DNA of 9,563 bases, taken from the NCBI GenBank assembly GCA_014879345.1, contig JACSSI010000140.1, positions 1-9,563 on the forward strand. Reading direction: 5' to 3'. Below, in pieces: positions 1-6,219 of this stretch (position 1 is its first letter; each line of letters opens with the position of its first letter). The DNA comes from Anaerolineae bacterium (GTDB lineage: Bacteria > Chloroflexota > Anaerolineae > Promineifilales > Promineifilaceae). Made by a program: the position numbers and the translations under genes. The notes beneath the pieces are model-generated. The model was not told the origin of the DNA. It did no database searches and saw only the letters and a list, made by a program, of their open reading frames with translations.

Positions 1-511
1 TCTCTTTTTTAACGTCTTTTTTCTTTTTATTTGATTTCTTGTCTTTTTTGGTTTTTTTGCTGTCTTTCGACTTTTTCTGCTTCTCTTTATTGTCTGGGGG
101 CTCTTCTACTGCGGCAGCGGCGGCCTGTTTTTCACCTTTGCTTTCTTTGTTTTTTCCCCCTTTTGGCTTTTTCTTTTTCGTTTCTTCTTTTTGAGGGGAG
201 GGCGCTTGTGCAAGTGTGGTCATTGCAGGGGAAACGGCCGTTTCCATTTCAACCACGTCCACCTCTTCAGCCAGCAGGTCTTGAGGGAAAATAGCCAGGC
301 CAGATTTTTGATAACGTGTCACCCAATAGCTAACCTGGGTGGGGCGTAAGCCAGTTGATTCAGCTGCTGCTGCTGCCGTCTTGCCTTCATTGATTGCCAA
401 TATCGCCAGAGCACGTTGATTGTATGGTGCGTCCGCCTTGGTGGTAATACGTGATATGACCTGGACATCCTTTTGAGGCATTGTAAGTTCGAAATCATTT
501 TTCTCAGACAT
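1..511 (-). CDS. HTH-domain protein with lysine-rich tail (C-terminus beyond the left edge)
   Basis: The frame is open from an ATG at 511 to the window edge, giving 170 visible residues. An SD (GGAG) lies 6 nt before the ATG. Residues about 30-76 resemble a homeodomain-like/HTH_23-type helix-turn-helix: a helix around RALAILAINEGK, an alanine-rich turn (TAAAAAESTGL), then a recognition helix (RPTQVSYWVTRYQKSGL). From about residue 105 the chain is low-complexity and very basic: 26 of residues 111-170 are lysine. It therefore probably binds DNA through the HTH, with the tail acting as a linker or nucleic-acid/polyphosphate contact. From memory, Chloroflexota have proteins with this HTH followed by a Lys-rich linker and a CHAD domain. 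That would fit, but the CHAD part would lie outside the window, so it is only a guess. Residues 90-93 (ETAVS region) carry one AACGGCCGTT copy. Confidence 0.8.
   Translation of the reverse strand, partial: MSEKNDFELTMPQKDVQVISRITTKADAPYNQRALAILAINEGKTAAAAAESTGLRPTQVSYWVTRYQKSGLAIFPQDLLAEEVDVVEMETAVSPAMTTLAQAPSPQKEETKKKKPKGGKNKESKGEKQAAAAAVEEPPDNKEKQKKSKDSKKTKKDKKSNKKKKDVKKE
233..242. repeat. AACGGCCGTT palindrome copy 1
   Basis: It lies in the HTH gene, read as Thr-Ala-Val, and extends to the 16-bp palindrome GGAAACGGCCGTTTCC (230-245). Confidence 0.95.
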
Positions 512-540
512 AACATCTCCTTTTTTAACCTTGTGGATGG

Positions 541-575
541 TTGATATTGTATACGAAAATGATTGTTAAATTTTG
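541..575 (-). promoter_or_regulatory. Possible promoter for the HTH gene
   Basis: On the minus strand a good -10-like run (GTATACAAT) lies about 40 nt before the ATG at 511, but no convincing -35 is placed 16-18 nt upstream. The intergenic gap of 94 nt between the lipoprotein stop and this ATG is long enough for its own promoter. Read-through from the lipoprotein gene is equally possible, as no strong terminator is seen between them. Confidence 0.25.
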
Positions 576-597
576 TTAGAAAGAAAATCTAAGGCAA

Positions 598-607
598 AAC
601 GGCCGTT
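598..607. repeat. AACGGCCGTT palindrome copy 2
   Basis: It overlaps the TAA stop of the lipoprotein gene and the following intergenic bases. Confidence 0.95.
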
Positions 608-1877
608 ATCGAACCGTAATCGTTATCGTGTAGTCAATATTATTAGCATCAACAGGTGGCATCAAATTGATGGTATAGGCTTGGGTGGATGGCAAGATGG
701 CAGAAAACTGATTTCCTGCCGTTACCCAACCAAGCGTTATCTCATCTTCACCTCGCACGGTAATGGTGATGTTGCTGCCGGTTGGGGTGGAATCTATCAG
801 CAATGTTTGTCCTTTTTCGGCGGCACGAATATAAGTTCTGCCCGTGTTATGGTACAAAGTATCATTGTAAGTGGCTGGATTAGACTCGACTACAATCCTG
901 TTTTGTCCTGTGCCAGGTGATGAAGATGAGTTGGAAAGCGCGACAGTCATGCTGTAATCTAAGCTGATGTTGCCCGGCTGAGGGGTGAGGTTGATGATGT
1001 AATTTTGTGTCGTCGGTAAGGTGACAGAAAAGGAGCCGCTGCTCCTGAACTCGCCAAATGGCGTGTTATCCTGCCCCACGATGGATACCAGGATGCCTGG
1101 TTGGCTGGCATTGGCGTAAATTGTTAAAGTTTGCCCCGCCTGGGCTGGCAAGAGATACGGTAAACTGGTGTTGTTGTCAAGCTGCCCGGAAAGGGTGGCC
1201 GTTGTTTTATCTGGGGCGAAGGTGATCAGTTCTGGTGGGGGAACGGCCGTTGCTATAGGCAGTGCAGGCGAAAAAGTAGGTGGTATCGTAGTGGGTGGCA
1301 ACAGGGCAGTGTCAGATGTTGTGGTAGTTGGCACGGTTATACCTGCTGTCAGGATTACCTCTAAACTGCACCCATACCGACGGCCGTTTTCACCAGGCGC
1401 TGTTGTTTCGATAAAATAATCACCATCTTGTGGTAAATTCACAGTTATGGTGCCACTGCCATTGGCACTTGCTATTTCCTGATTATTCCCATCCAAAATA
1501 GTGAAGGTCATCCCGTCATGACTGGCAGTGATGTGGATGGTTAACAATTGTCCAACCCGTCCATAAAGTATGTACCGGTAAGAATCATTGGCATCTAGCT
1601 CGTGGACAAGCGTGGCTGAAGAGGAACCAGGCACAAACAGAACTTGCTCAGCGTTATGGCGGAACTGAGTAGCGGGCGTAGGCATTGACGTGTTGGTGGG
1701 GGCGGTAACGGCCGTTGCTACCAGCGGTATCGTGGTGGCAGGAACAGGTGTGGGCAAAGGGACTGCCCATGCTGGTTCTTGCTCAGAGCCACAAGCAGTG
1801 CTGGAAAGCAAGATGAAAATGAGGAAAACGGCCGTTATACCAGAAATGACTGGCAATTTAATCCAACTGAACATCAT
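606..1877 (-). CDS. Secreted lipoprotein with three repeated PPC-like beta domains
   Basis: The protein is 423 aa from the ATG at 1877. Residues 1-28 form a lipoprotein signal peptide (basic start, hydrophobic core FLIFILL) ending in a lipobox (LSSTAC) with the acylated Cys at 29, so it should be anchored on the outer face of the membrane. A Pro/Thr linker follows (about 37-72). Then come three copies of a roughly 90-residue unit (about 86-177, 220-313 and 328-423). Each has a Y-x-L-x-x-x-x-GQ-x-L-x-I strand and ends in LP-x-x-x-x-Y-x-I. The layout resembles the pre-peptidase C-terminal/PPC-like beta sandwich; the name is by resemblance only. There is no catalytic motif, so a binding or adhesion role is a guess. 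The ATG at 1877 is chosen because the signal peptide starts there and GGAGGG lies 12 nt upstream; a further start at 1907 adds ten uncharged residues before the signal. The stop codon overlaps a copy of AACGGCCGTT. Confidence 0.85.
   Translation of the reverse strand: MMFSWIKLPVISGITAVFLIFILLSSTACGSEQEPAWAVPLPTPVPATTIPLVATAVTAPTNTSMPTPATQFRHNAEQVLFVPGSSSATLVHELDANDSYRYILYGRVGQLLTIHITASHDGMTFTILDGNNQEIASANGSGTITVNLPQDGDYFIETTAPGENGRRYGCSLEVILTAGITVPTTTTSDTALLPPTTIPPTFSPALPIATAVPPPELITFAPDKTTATLSGQLDNNTSLPYLLPAQAGQTLTIYANASQPGILVSIVGQDNTPFGEFRSSGSFSVTLPTTQNYIINLTPQPGNISLDYSMTVALSNSSSSPGTGQNRIVVESNPATYNDTLYHNTGRTYIRAAEKGQTLLIDSTPTGSNITITVRGEDEITLGWVTAGNQFSAILPSTQAYTINLMPPVDANNIDYTITITVR
1242..1251. 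repeat. AACGGCCGTT palindrome copy 3
   Basis: It lies in the lipoprotein linker, read as Thr-Ala-Val (IATAVPPP). Confidence 0.95.
1707..1716. repeat. AACGGCCGTT palindrome copy 4
   Basis: It lies in the first lipoprotein linker, read as Thr-Ala-Val (VATAVTAP). Confidence 0.95.
1827..1836. repeat. AACGGCCGTT palindrome copy 5
   Basis: It lies in the lipoprotein signal peptide, read as Thr-Ala-Val (GITAVFLI). Confidence 0.95.
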
Positions 1878-1971
1878 GGCTACATCAATCCCTCCACAAA
1901 CTAGCAAACATCACACCCGCACAATGGTAATGGTACACGATGTCAATCAGTCAGGCGAAAAAAGGCAAACA

Positions 1972-2001
1972 AAAAGCGGAACACTGCTGTGTTCCGCTTT
2001 T
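1972..2001 (-). terminator. Rho-independent terminator after the HdeD gene
   Basis: A perfect 13-bp stem (AAAAGCGGAACAC at 1972-1984 with its complement at 1989-2001) closes a TGCT loop. On the minus strand it ends in CTTTTTGTTTGCCTTTTTT, a good U-tract. It lies 38 nt after the HdeD stop and insulates the lipoprotein gene from the DUF1269-HdeD transcript. The A-rich left arm gives a shorter T-run on the plus strand as well, where no gene needs it. Confidence 0.85.
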
Positions 2002-2039
2002 CTAAAAAGACGAAAGACTTACTGAAAATAACCGGCAGG

Positions 2040-2570
2040 CTATTTCATTTTGAATGCAGCAACAATGGCAAAAATACCACCAATGATGCCGAAGACACCT
2101 AATACCCAAGGCAGTGTCGCTGCGGCAATCAAGGTGTTGCCTAATAGGATCAAACCGAACAAGATGCTGATGGCACCCAAAATACCAGCGCCCCAACCCG
2201 CACCTTTAAATGCCTGGTAAACGCCAATACCGCCATAAACGAGGCCCTGGATACCCAGAATAATAATGGCTACGCTCAAAACAACAACGGTTGCCATCAA
2301 AGGTTGCCCGACGACAATAACACCGGCCAAAATACTGATGATGCCTGCAAACAATTTCCATCCCCAGGCCGTGTGATCCATAAACAAGCCAATCAATTGG
2401 AAGATACCAGAAATAATCCAGTAAATACCCATAACCTGAATAATGAAAACGGTAGCTTTTGCGGTACTCGTCAGCAAGAAAATACCGATGATGATCAGGG
2501 AAATCCCTTCAAGTAATACCAGCCACCAAGGGGCGGCTTTTGCTTCTTTTTGTGGTTGTGTTAGTGACAT
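2040..2570 (-). CDS. HdeD family (DUF308) integral membrane protein
   Basis: The protein is 176 aa with about six hydrophobic helices (roughly 15-33, 40-62, 71-88, 93-117, 126-144 and 148-173) and a short hydrophilic N-terminus. The repeated G-I-x-x-I-x-x-G-x-x-x-x pattern in paired helices, and motifs such as WWLVLLEGISLIIIGIFLL and WIISGIFQLIGLF, match the HdeD/DUF308 family. In E. coli, HdeD is linked to acid resistance at high cell density; the molecular activity is not established, and transfer of that role to this organism is inference. The start ATG is preceded by AGGAGAGAG at good spacing. It lies 33 nt downstream of the DUF1269 gene on the same strand and is the second gene of a likely operon that ends at the hairpin at 1972-2001. 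Confidence 0.88.
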   Translation of the reverse strand: MSLTQPQKEAKAAPWWLVLLEGISLIIIGIFLLTSTAKATVFIIQVMGIYWIISGIFQLIGLFMDHTAWGWKLFAGIISILAGVIVVGQPLMATVVVLSVAIIILGIQGLVYGGIGVYQAFKGAGWGAGILGAISILFGLILLGNTLIAAATLPWVLGVFGIIGGIFAIVAAFKMK

Positions 2571-2603
2571 GTTTCTCTCTCCTGTAATCCTTTTAAATTA
2601 GAT

Positions 2604-3116
2604 TTATAGTGCGGTTTCTTCTTCGTCTTCGTCATGTGCGCTGAATGTTTCGCGCAATTTGGCCTCATTTTCTTCCGAAAGTGAGGTCTGTAAAACAGTG
2701 GCATCAAACTGGGCAAGCTGCGGCAAAACCTTGTCAGCTGTTGCGCTTTGAACCAATAAAAACAGGGCAGAATGACCCGGCTCGATGGTGTTGCCAATCT
2801 CTTTGATGAACTTGTCATCAACACCAATATCGGTGAACTTGCCGCCAATGGCACCACCTAAGGCGCCTGCCGCCAGGCCCAACCAGGGCATGAAGAACAA
2901 CAGCCCAATAAGCATACCCCAGAAAGCACCACCCAATGCGCCTGCCCCGACAAGGCTGGTCGCTTGTTTCACTTTTGCTTTACCGTCTTGCTTGCGCACA
3001 ACAACGGCAGCATCTTCCAACGCAATCAGGTGTTCTTTTTGCATTTTTGTCAGGGCATCGCGCATTTCTTCTGCGCCGGTTTCTGTTTTAAATGCAAATA
3101 CAATTAATTCACTCAT
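2604..3116 (-). CDS. DUF1269 family membrane protein
   Basis: The protein is 170 aa. It begins with a soluble alpha/beta segment (SELIVFAFKTETGAEEM, residues 2-18), followed by a basic stretch (41-50). A Gly/Ala-rich hydrophobic hairpin spans about 54-92 with small-xxx-small repeats (GAGALGGAFWGMLIGLL, LAAGALGGAIGG). Then comes the family-typical segment FTDIGVDDKFIKEIG (94-108) and a second soluble stretch with GHSALFLLV. This order matches DUF1269. The function of the family is unknown; I infer that the Gly-rich hairpin inserts in the membrane and the flanks are cytoplasmic. The C-terminus is very acidic (DEDEEE). The SD GGAG sits 6 nt before the ATG. It is the first gene of the probable operon with the HdeD gene. 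DUF1269 and HdeD/DUF308 proteins are both associated with envelope stress or homeostasis, but that link is inference. Confidence 0.88.
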   Translation of the reverse strand: MSELIVFAFKTETGAEEMRDALTKMQKEHLIALEDAAVVVRKQDGKAKVKQATSLVGAGALGGAFWGMLIGLLFFMPWLGLAAGALGGAIGGKFTDIGVDDKFIKEIGNTIEPGHSALFLLVQSATADKVLPQLAQFDATVLQTSLSEENEAKLRETFSAHDEDEEETAL

Positions 3117-3215
3117 TATTTCTCCTTTGATAGGCCAATTCGTAGTTGCCTGTGTTTCTCAAGGTGTAAAACAGCTACGATTGGAAAAAGATACGATTTT
3201 CGGGCAATTATACTG
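3117..3215 (-). promoter_or_regulatory. Promoter and leader of the DUF1269-HdeD operon
   Basis: A consensus -10 (TATAAT) is seen on the minus strand at 3207-3212. The predicted start near 3200 gives a leader of about 85 nt. The -35 is weak (TCATCA at 17-bp spacing). Inside the leader, CGTAGTTG (3141-3148) can pair with CAGCTACG (3172-3179) in an 8-bp stem with one G-T pair and a 23-nt loop. It is too weak to call a riboswitch, but it is worth noting in a long leader. Confidence 0.45.
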
Positions 3216-3296
3216 TAAAACTTCTTCTGTGATGACTAATTTGCAAAGGGAGTTTGGAATATGGCGCAAAGATACAACTTTGTGCTAAAACCCAGC

Positions 3297-3331
3297 TTGC
3301 TTCTTGAAATTGTTCTGATAAAATATAGAAC
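3297..3331 (+). promoter_or_regulatory. Extended -10 promoter abutting the M23 start codon
   Basis: TGATAAAAT (3316-3324) is an extended -10 (TG-N-TAAAAT). A weak -35 (TTGCTT, 3297-3302) lies 16 bp upstream. Transcription would start at about 3331-3332, which is the ATG itself, and there is no SD before it. The mRNA is therefore predicted to be leaderless. Confidence 0.5.
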
Positions 3332-4075
3332 ATGAGTTCTGATATTAGCGTTTTTCCCCAGGATAATGATTTCTTTTCACACCTTTATGAAGATCATTTT
3401 AATGAGGGATGGGAAGATGCCAGTGCTCAATACGAAATGGGTGGTTATGATCAAACCTATCAAGGGGATTTTGGATCAATTTCTATTAATCCTGCTGTTA
3501 TCATGGTGCTGCTGGCGGTGGTGGTTGGTATTGTTTTGGTAGGCATGGCAGGCAGCCTGGAATATTCTCCATCGAGTCAAACTAAACCGTTAGCCACAAC
3601 AGAAACGGCCGTTTCCCCCGTCATTACCCAGCCCAAACCAGCAGAAGTCAATATCAGCACCGATACGTTAACCTTTGTGGCTCCTTACTCGGAGTACTCA
3701 ATCACACAAGGCGTGCATGGCGCTTCTTATGGTCACATGGCAATCGACATTGCTGCGGGGCGGGGTGAGCCGATTTTGGCACCGATCAATGGTGAGATCA
3801 CTCAGTTATACATGGATGAATATGGCAATACCACGCTGGTGATTGAAAATGACGTGTATCAGGTGACATTTCTGCATGGTGACTTTGCCGTCGCGATTGG
3901 GGACAAGTTGAAGGTTGGGCAACAAATTGGCACAGAAGGCAACAACGGCTATACGATGGATATGGCTGGGAATCTTTGTTACAACCGGGAATGGTGTGGC
4001 AACCATACCCATCTAAATGTCTTTGACAAACGCATCCAGGCCAACATCAATCCGCTTAACTTGATTGGCGGCTAA
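3332..4075 (+). CDS. Membrane-anchored M23-family (LytM-like) peptidase
   Basis: The protein is 247 aa. Residues 1-53 form an acidic, aromatic-rich N-terminal segment, probably cytoplasmic. A single helix (about 54-74) follows, then a Pro/Thr linker with ETAVS, and a C-terminal M23 (lysostaphin/LytM) domain from about 110. Zinc ligands are visible in the right order: H135-x3-D139 (GHMAIDIA) and H225-x-H227 (NHTHLNV), with H182 in LHGD between them. M23 enzymes cut peptide cross-bridges of peptidoglycan; all the expected ligands are present, so activity outside the membrane is likely. Two cysteines (216, 222) just before the HxH motif could form a disulfide in the active-site lid; this is unusual and inferred only from position. 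The ATG has no SD, which fits the leaderless promoter. The gene is convergent with the CAP-LysM gene, so both neighbours act at the cell wall. Confidence 0.87.
   Translation: MSSDISVFPQDNDFFSHLYEDHFNEGWEDASAQYEMGGYDQTYQGDFGSISINPAVIMVLLAVVVGIVLVGMAGSLEYSPSSQTKPLATTETAVSPVITQPKPAEVNISTDTLTFVAPYSEYSITQGVHGASYGHMAIDIAAGRGEPILAPINGEITQLYMDEYGNTTLVIENDVYQVTFLHGDFAVAIGDKLKVGQQIGTEGNNGYTMDMAGNLCYNREWCGNHTHLNVFDKRIQANINPLNLIGG
3604..3613. repeat. AACGGCCGTT palindrome copy 6
   Basis: It lies in the linker between the membrane helix and the M23 domain (ETAVS). It extends to GAAACGGCCGTTTC. Confidence 0.95.
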
Positions 4076-4076
4076 G

Positions 4077-5423
4077 TTACGCTTTGCGTAAGTAGACAAC
4101 ACCCACAATCGCTACCAGGAGCAAGCCCACGCCAAATGCCATCACACCGATGCCAATGATATCATCGACGCCGCTGTTTGTTTGGCTGCTGCTTGCAGGT
4201 GGGGTGACCGCGAGCGCGGCTACCTGAAGCGGTGTGGGAGAAGGCATGAGTTGATTGGGTGTTGGGAATGGGGTGCTGGTGGCAACGGCCGTTTCCATCA
4301 CAACCGGCGTCTCCGAAGGCACTAAAGTAGGCGTCGCTGGCGGCGTAGGTGACACAATAAAAATTTCATCCCCAATACCCAAAAAAGAACCTTCATTTAG
4401 TCCGTTATAAGACAGTAGTTCGTCAAGGGACAGGTTATAACGCACTGCAATACTCCAAAAAGAATCGCCACTTTCTACGATGTGGGCTAATTGGGGTGTA
4501 GGTGTAGGTGGTGGGGCTTCTCCTTCAACCAGGCGTATTTTCACCTCATCACCAGGTTGCAGCATATCGTTTTCGCCCATGCTGTTATACCACAGGAAAT
4601 CCGCCAGACTGATGTTATACCAGGCGGCAATTGACCAGGAATTATCCCCTCTTTTGACGATATGGTGGGCAGGTGGAGTGGGTGTGGGCGGTGGTTCAGC
4701 GCCATCTGCTAACCGAATCGTAAGTGTATCTCCTGGCCGGATCACTGAATCTTCAGTTAACCCGTTGTAGAGCAAAATTTCCCAAATCGGCACTTCGTAG
4801 CGGGCAGAGATGGCCCAGAGTGTGTGGCCTTCGCCCAAAACATGCACGATGGAACCATCTTCGTTGGGCGGGTTCACCGCGATGGGTTCGACAAAAAATG
4901 GGGCATCCACATAGTTGACTGTTTCTTCACGAACGGCCGTTTCTGGCGGTTTGTCGGACGGGTAGCCTACGACCAGCACGTAAAAATTCTGGTCATTGCC
5001 CTGGGCAAAGCCGACACCGGCCTGGGTGTGCTTGTTTGAGATCATGGTGGCGAAGTGGATAGAACTGTTGCGCCACCAGGTAACACCGCCACCAGGGTTC
5101 AGGTTTGTGCCACCAACGATATTTTCTGAAACGTAGCCGGGGTAGCCAGCGGCGTTGGCGCGGGTTTGTGGCGAGGAGCCACCAGCGCCGGTGTGGCTGT
5201 ATATGGCCGTTTCAGACATCCAGTTGGCATGAGCCTGAGCGGCCGCTGCCAGTTGTGGATTGTAGGAAAAGGGGGGTAGGCCGTAGGAAGCACGAAGCTG
5301 ATTGACTAAAGTTAGGATGTCACCAGTGGGGGATTGGGCGGAAACGGCCGTTTCTCTTCCCTTAGCTCCCACCGCCGTTAATAGGATGAATATTGCTGTC
5401 GCAATGATAATTTTCCGAAACAT
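4077..5423 (-). CDS. CAP/SCP domain protein with three LysM repeats and a C-terminal membrane helix
   Basis: The protein is 448 aa. Residues 1-20 are a signal peptide. A CAP (SCP/PR-1) domain covers about 34-154, with H65, H77 (YSH), E100 (SEN) and H123 at the positions of the usual His/Glu pocket. Three LysM repeats follow at about 193-237, 254-298 and 314-357 (each with GD-x-x-W-x-I-A and a YN-x-x motif), separated by PPPTPTP linkers. After a long Pro/Thr stretch (358-410) comes a C-terminal helix (about 423-444) ending in YLRKA. LysM binds peptidoglycan or other GlcNAc glycans; the CAP domain's bacterial role is unknown. The C-terminal helix with a basic end suggests the protein stays tethered to the membrane while reaching into the wall. 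There is no SD; the start follows from the signal peptide and the promoter. The stop is 1 nt from that of the M23 gene. Confidence 0.9.
   Translation of the reverse strand: MFRKIIIATAIFILLTAVGAKGRETAVSAQSPTGDILTLVNQLRASYGLPPFSYNPQLAAAAQAHANWMSETAIYSHTGAGGSSPQTRANAAGYPGYVSENIVGGTNLNPGGGVTWWRNSSIHFATMISNKHTQAGVGFAQGNDQNFYVLVVGYPSDKPPETAVREETVNYVDAPFFVEPIAVNPPNEDGSIVHVLGEGHTLWAISARYEVPIWEILLYNGLTEDSVIRPGDTLTIRLADGAEPPPTPTPPAHHIVKRGDNSWSIAAWYNISLADFLWYNSMGENDMLQPGDEVKIRLVEGEAPPPTPTPQLAHIVESGDSFWSIAVRYNLSLDELLSYNGLNEGSFLGIGDEIFIVSPTPPATPTLVPSETPVVMETAVATSTPFPTPNQLMPSPTPLQVAALAVTPPASSSQTNSGVDDIIGIGVMAFGVGLLLVAIVGVVYLRKA
4284..4293. repeat. AACGGCCGTT palindrome copy 7
   Basis: It lies in the C-terminal Pro/Thr linker of the CAP-LysM protein (METAVATS). 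Confidence 0.95.
4932..4941. repeat. AACGGCCGTT palindrome copy 8
   Basis: It lies between the CAP domain and the first LysM (PETAVREE). Confidence 0.95.
5343..5352. repeat. AACGGCCGTT palindrome copy 9
   Basis: It lies just after the CAP-LysM signal peptide (RETAVSAQ). Confidence 0.95.
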
Positions 5424-5431
5424 AACGGCGA

Positions 5432-5460
5432 ACTATATCAAGAATGGGGAGGCTGTCCAA
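5432..5460 (-). promoter_or_regulatory. Strong promoter abutting the CAP-LysM start codon
   Basis: On the minus strand TTGGAC (5455-5460) is followed, after a 17-bp spacer, by TATAGT (5432-5437), preceded by TG-A as an extended -10. Only 8 nt separate the -10 from the ATG at 5423 and no SD is present, so a leaderless or nearly leaderless transcript is expected. Confidence 0.6.
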
Positions 5461-5511
5461 ATGTAGTAAGTGGGCCTTCATCAAATTCCTAGAAAGCCGC
5501 TGCAAACTGAA

Positions 5512-5544
5512 AGACCTCCGAGGTTTTCACAACCTCGGAGGTCT
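5512..5544 (-). terminator. Hairpin terminator after ferritin (ACCT-N3-AGGT type arms)
   Basis: A perfect 14-bp inverted repeat (AGACCTCCGAGGTT at 5512-5525, complement at 5531-5544, loop TTCAC) starts 10 nt past the ferritin stop. On the minus strand it is followed by TTCAGTTT, a modest T-run; there is none on the plus strand. Each arm also contains an internal near-palindrome (ACCTC-G-GAGGT), a feature shared with the repeat inside the MITE at 8353. It may therefore be a dispersed repeat used as a terminator. Confidence 0.6.
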
Positions 5545-5554
5545 GGAGGCAAAG

Positions 5555-6064
5555 TTAACTTTCCTCGCCTCCTCCTTCATGTTGTGGATTGCGGCGCACA
5601 AAATCTTCAACCCAGAGCAAATTGCCGTTGGCATGTTTGATAGTTTGCAAGAGGGTGCTCATGGTGTCGATTTCTTCAACTTGCTCGGTAACAAACCATT
5701 GCAAGAAATTGTTGCTGGTATGATCGTTTTCGGCGACGGCCAGGGAGACAAGGTTGTTGATTTCGTCGGTGACGCGCATTTCTTGATCCAGGGCAAACTG
5801 CACAGCATCGGCGGGGCTTTCAAATTCATTACGCAGCACAGGGATTCCGGGAATGATTGGTTTGGCACCTGTTTCCAGCATGAAATGAACAAATTTCATA
5901 GCGTGTTCTCGTTCTTCTTCGGATTGGCGATAGAAGAACCCGGCCAATTCAGGCAGAGCCATATCATCGAAGTAGACAGCGATGGCAATGTATTGGGCAG
6001 ATGCGCCAAATTCGCTTACGATTTGGGTGTTCATGGCATCAACTAGTTTAGATTTAATTATCAT
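5555..6064 (-). CDS. ftnA: Ferritin (non-haem, bacterial FtnA type)
   Basis: The protein is 169 aa, normal for bacterial ferritins. It forms a four-helix bundle plus short C-terminal helix, assembles into a 24-subunit cage, and oxidises and stores iron in the cytoplasm. The diiron centre is visible in all helices: E18 (SEFGASAQY), E51 and H54 (EEEREHAMKF), E95 (DQEMRVTDEI), with Q128 and E131 in EQVEEID for the third site. The haem-binding Met of bacterioferritin is not at the expected place, so this is ferritin rather than Bfr. The ATG at 6064 is chosen for its SD (AAAGGAG, 6 nt away). A longer reading from 6196 would add 44 residues without family similarity. The gene is divergent from htpG and ends at the hairpin at 5512-5544. 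The symbol follows the family; orthology was not tested. Confidence 0.9.
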   Translation of the reverse strand: MIIKSKLVDAMNTQIVSEFGASAQYIAIAVYFDDMALPELAGFFYRQSEEEREHAMKFVHFMLETGAKPIIPGIPVLRNEFESPADAVQFALDQEMRVTDEINNLVSLAVAENDHTSNNFLQWFVTEQVEEIDTMSTLLQTIKHANGNLLWVEDFVRRNPQHEGGGEES

Positions 6065-6104
6065 AGTTTTCTCCTTTTGGGGGTGTTGGAATTGAGTTGA
6101 TTTG

Positions 6105-6134
6105 ATTTTAGCATAAGCTTGGCGAATCTTATGC
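6105..6134 (-). promoter_or_regulatory. Ferritin promoter with a dyad operator candidate
   Basis: On the minus strand a -10 (TAAAAT, 6105-6110) is directly preceded by a 24-bp dyad (GCATAAG at 6111-6117, CTTATGC at 6128-6134; 9 of 10 bp pair around a 4-bp centre). The dyad covers the spacer and the -35, and the -35 itself is poor (CATAAG). This is a layout typical of a regulated promoter. It does not match the Fur or IdeR consensus as I know them. Confidence 0.45.
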
Positions 6135-6159
6135 GTCTCTAATAGAAGGTGGGTATGAT

Positions 6160-6169
6160 AACGGCCGTT
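6160..6169. repeat. AACGGCCGTT palindrome copy 10
   Basis: This is the only fully intergenic copy, between the divergent ferritin and htpG genes. Confidence 0.95.
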
Positions 6170-6219
6170 AAAATTTACCTTCTGAATCAACAACAACTAG
6201 ATCAGATACATTCGTCATT

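Noticed and set aside
1941..1946. TTGACA on the minus strand upstream of the lipoprotein gene
   Set aside because: It is a perfect -35, but the sequence 15-18 bp downstream (around TTGTGCG) is not a credible -10.
3141..3179. Stem in the DUF1269 leader as a riboswitch
   Set aside because: Only 8 bp with a 23-nt loop and no known riboswitch core.
2785..3288. 167-codon plus-strand frame over the DUF1269 gene
   Set aside because: It mirrors a well-supported gene with SD and domain match; its Pro/Ala-rich sequence is a shadow.
5239..5246. GCGGCCGC as another copy of the iterated palindrome
   Set aside because: The flanks are not AA/TT and it encodes an Ala-rich stretch of the CAP domain; it is outside the family.
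6065..6196. Longer ferritin reading starting at 6196
   Set aside because: The extra 44 residues do not look like ferritin, and the SD sits right before the ATG at 6064.
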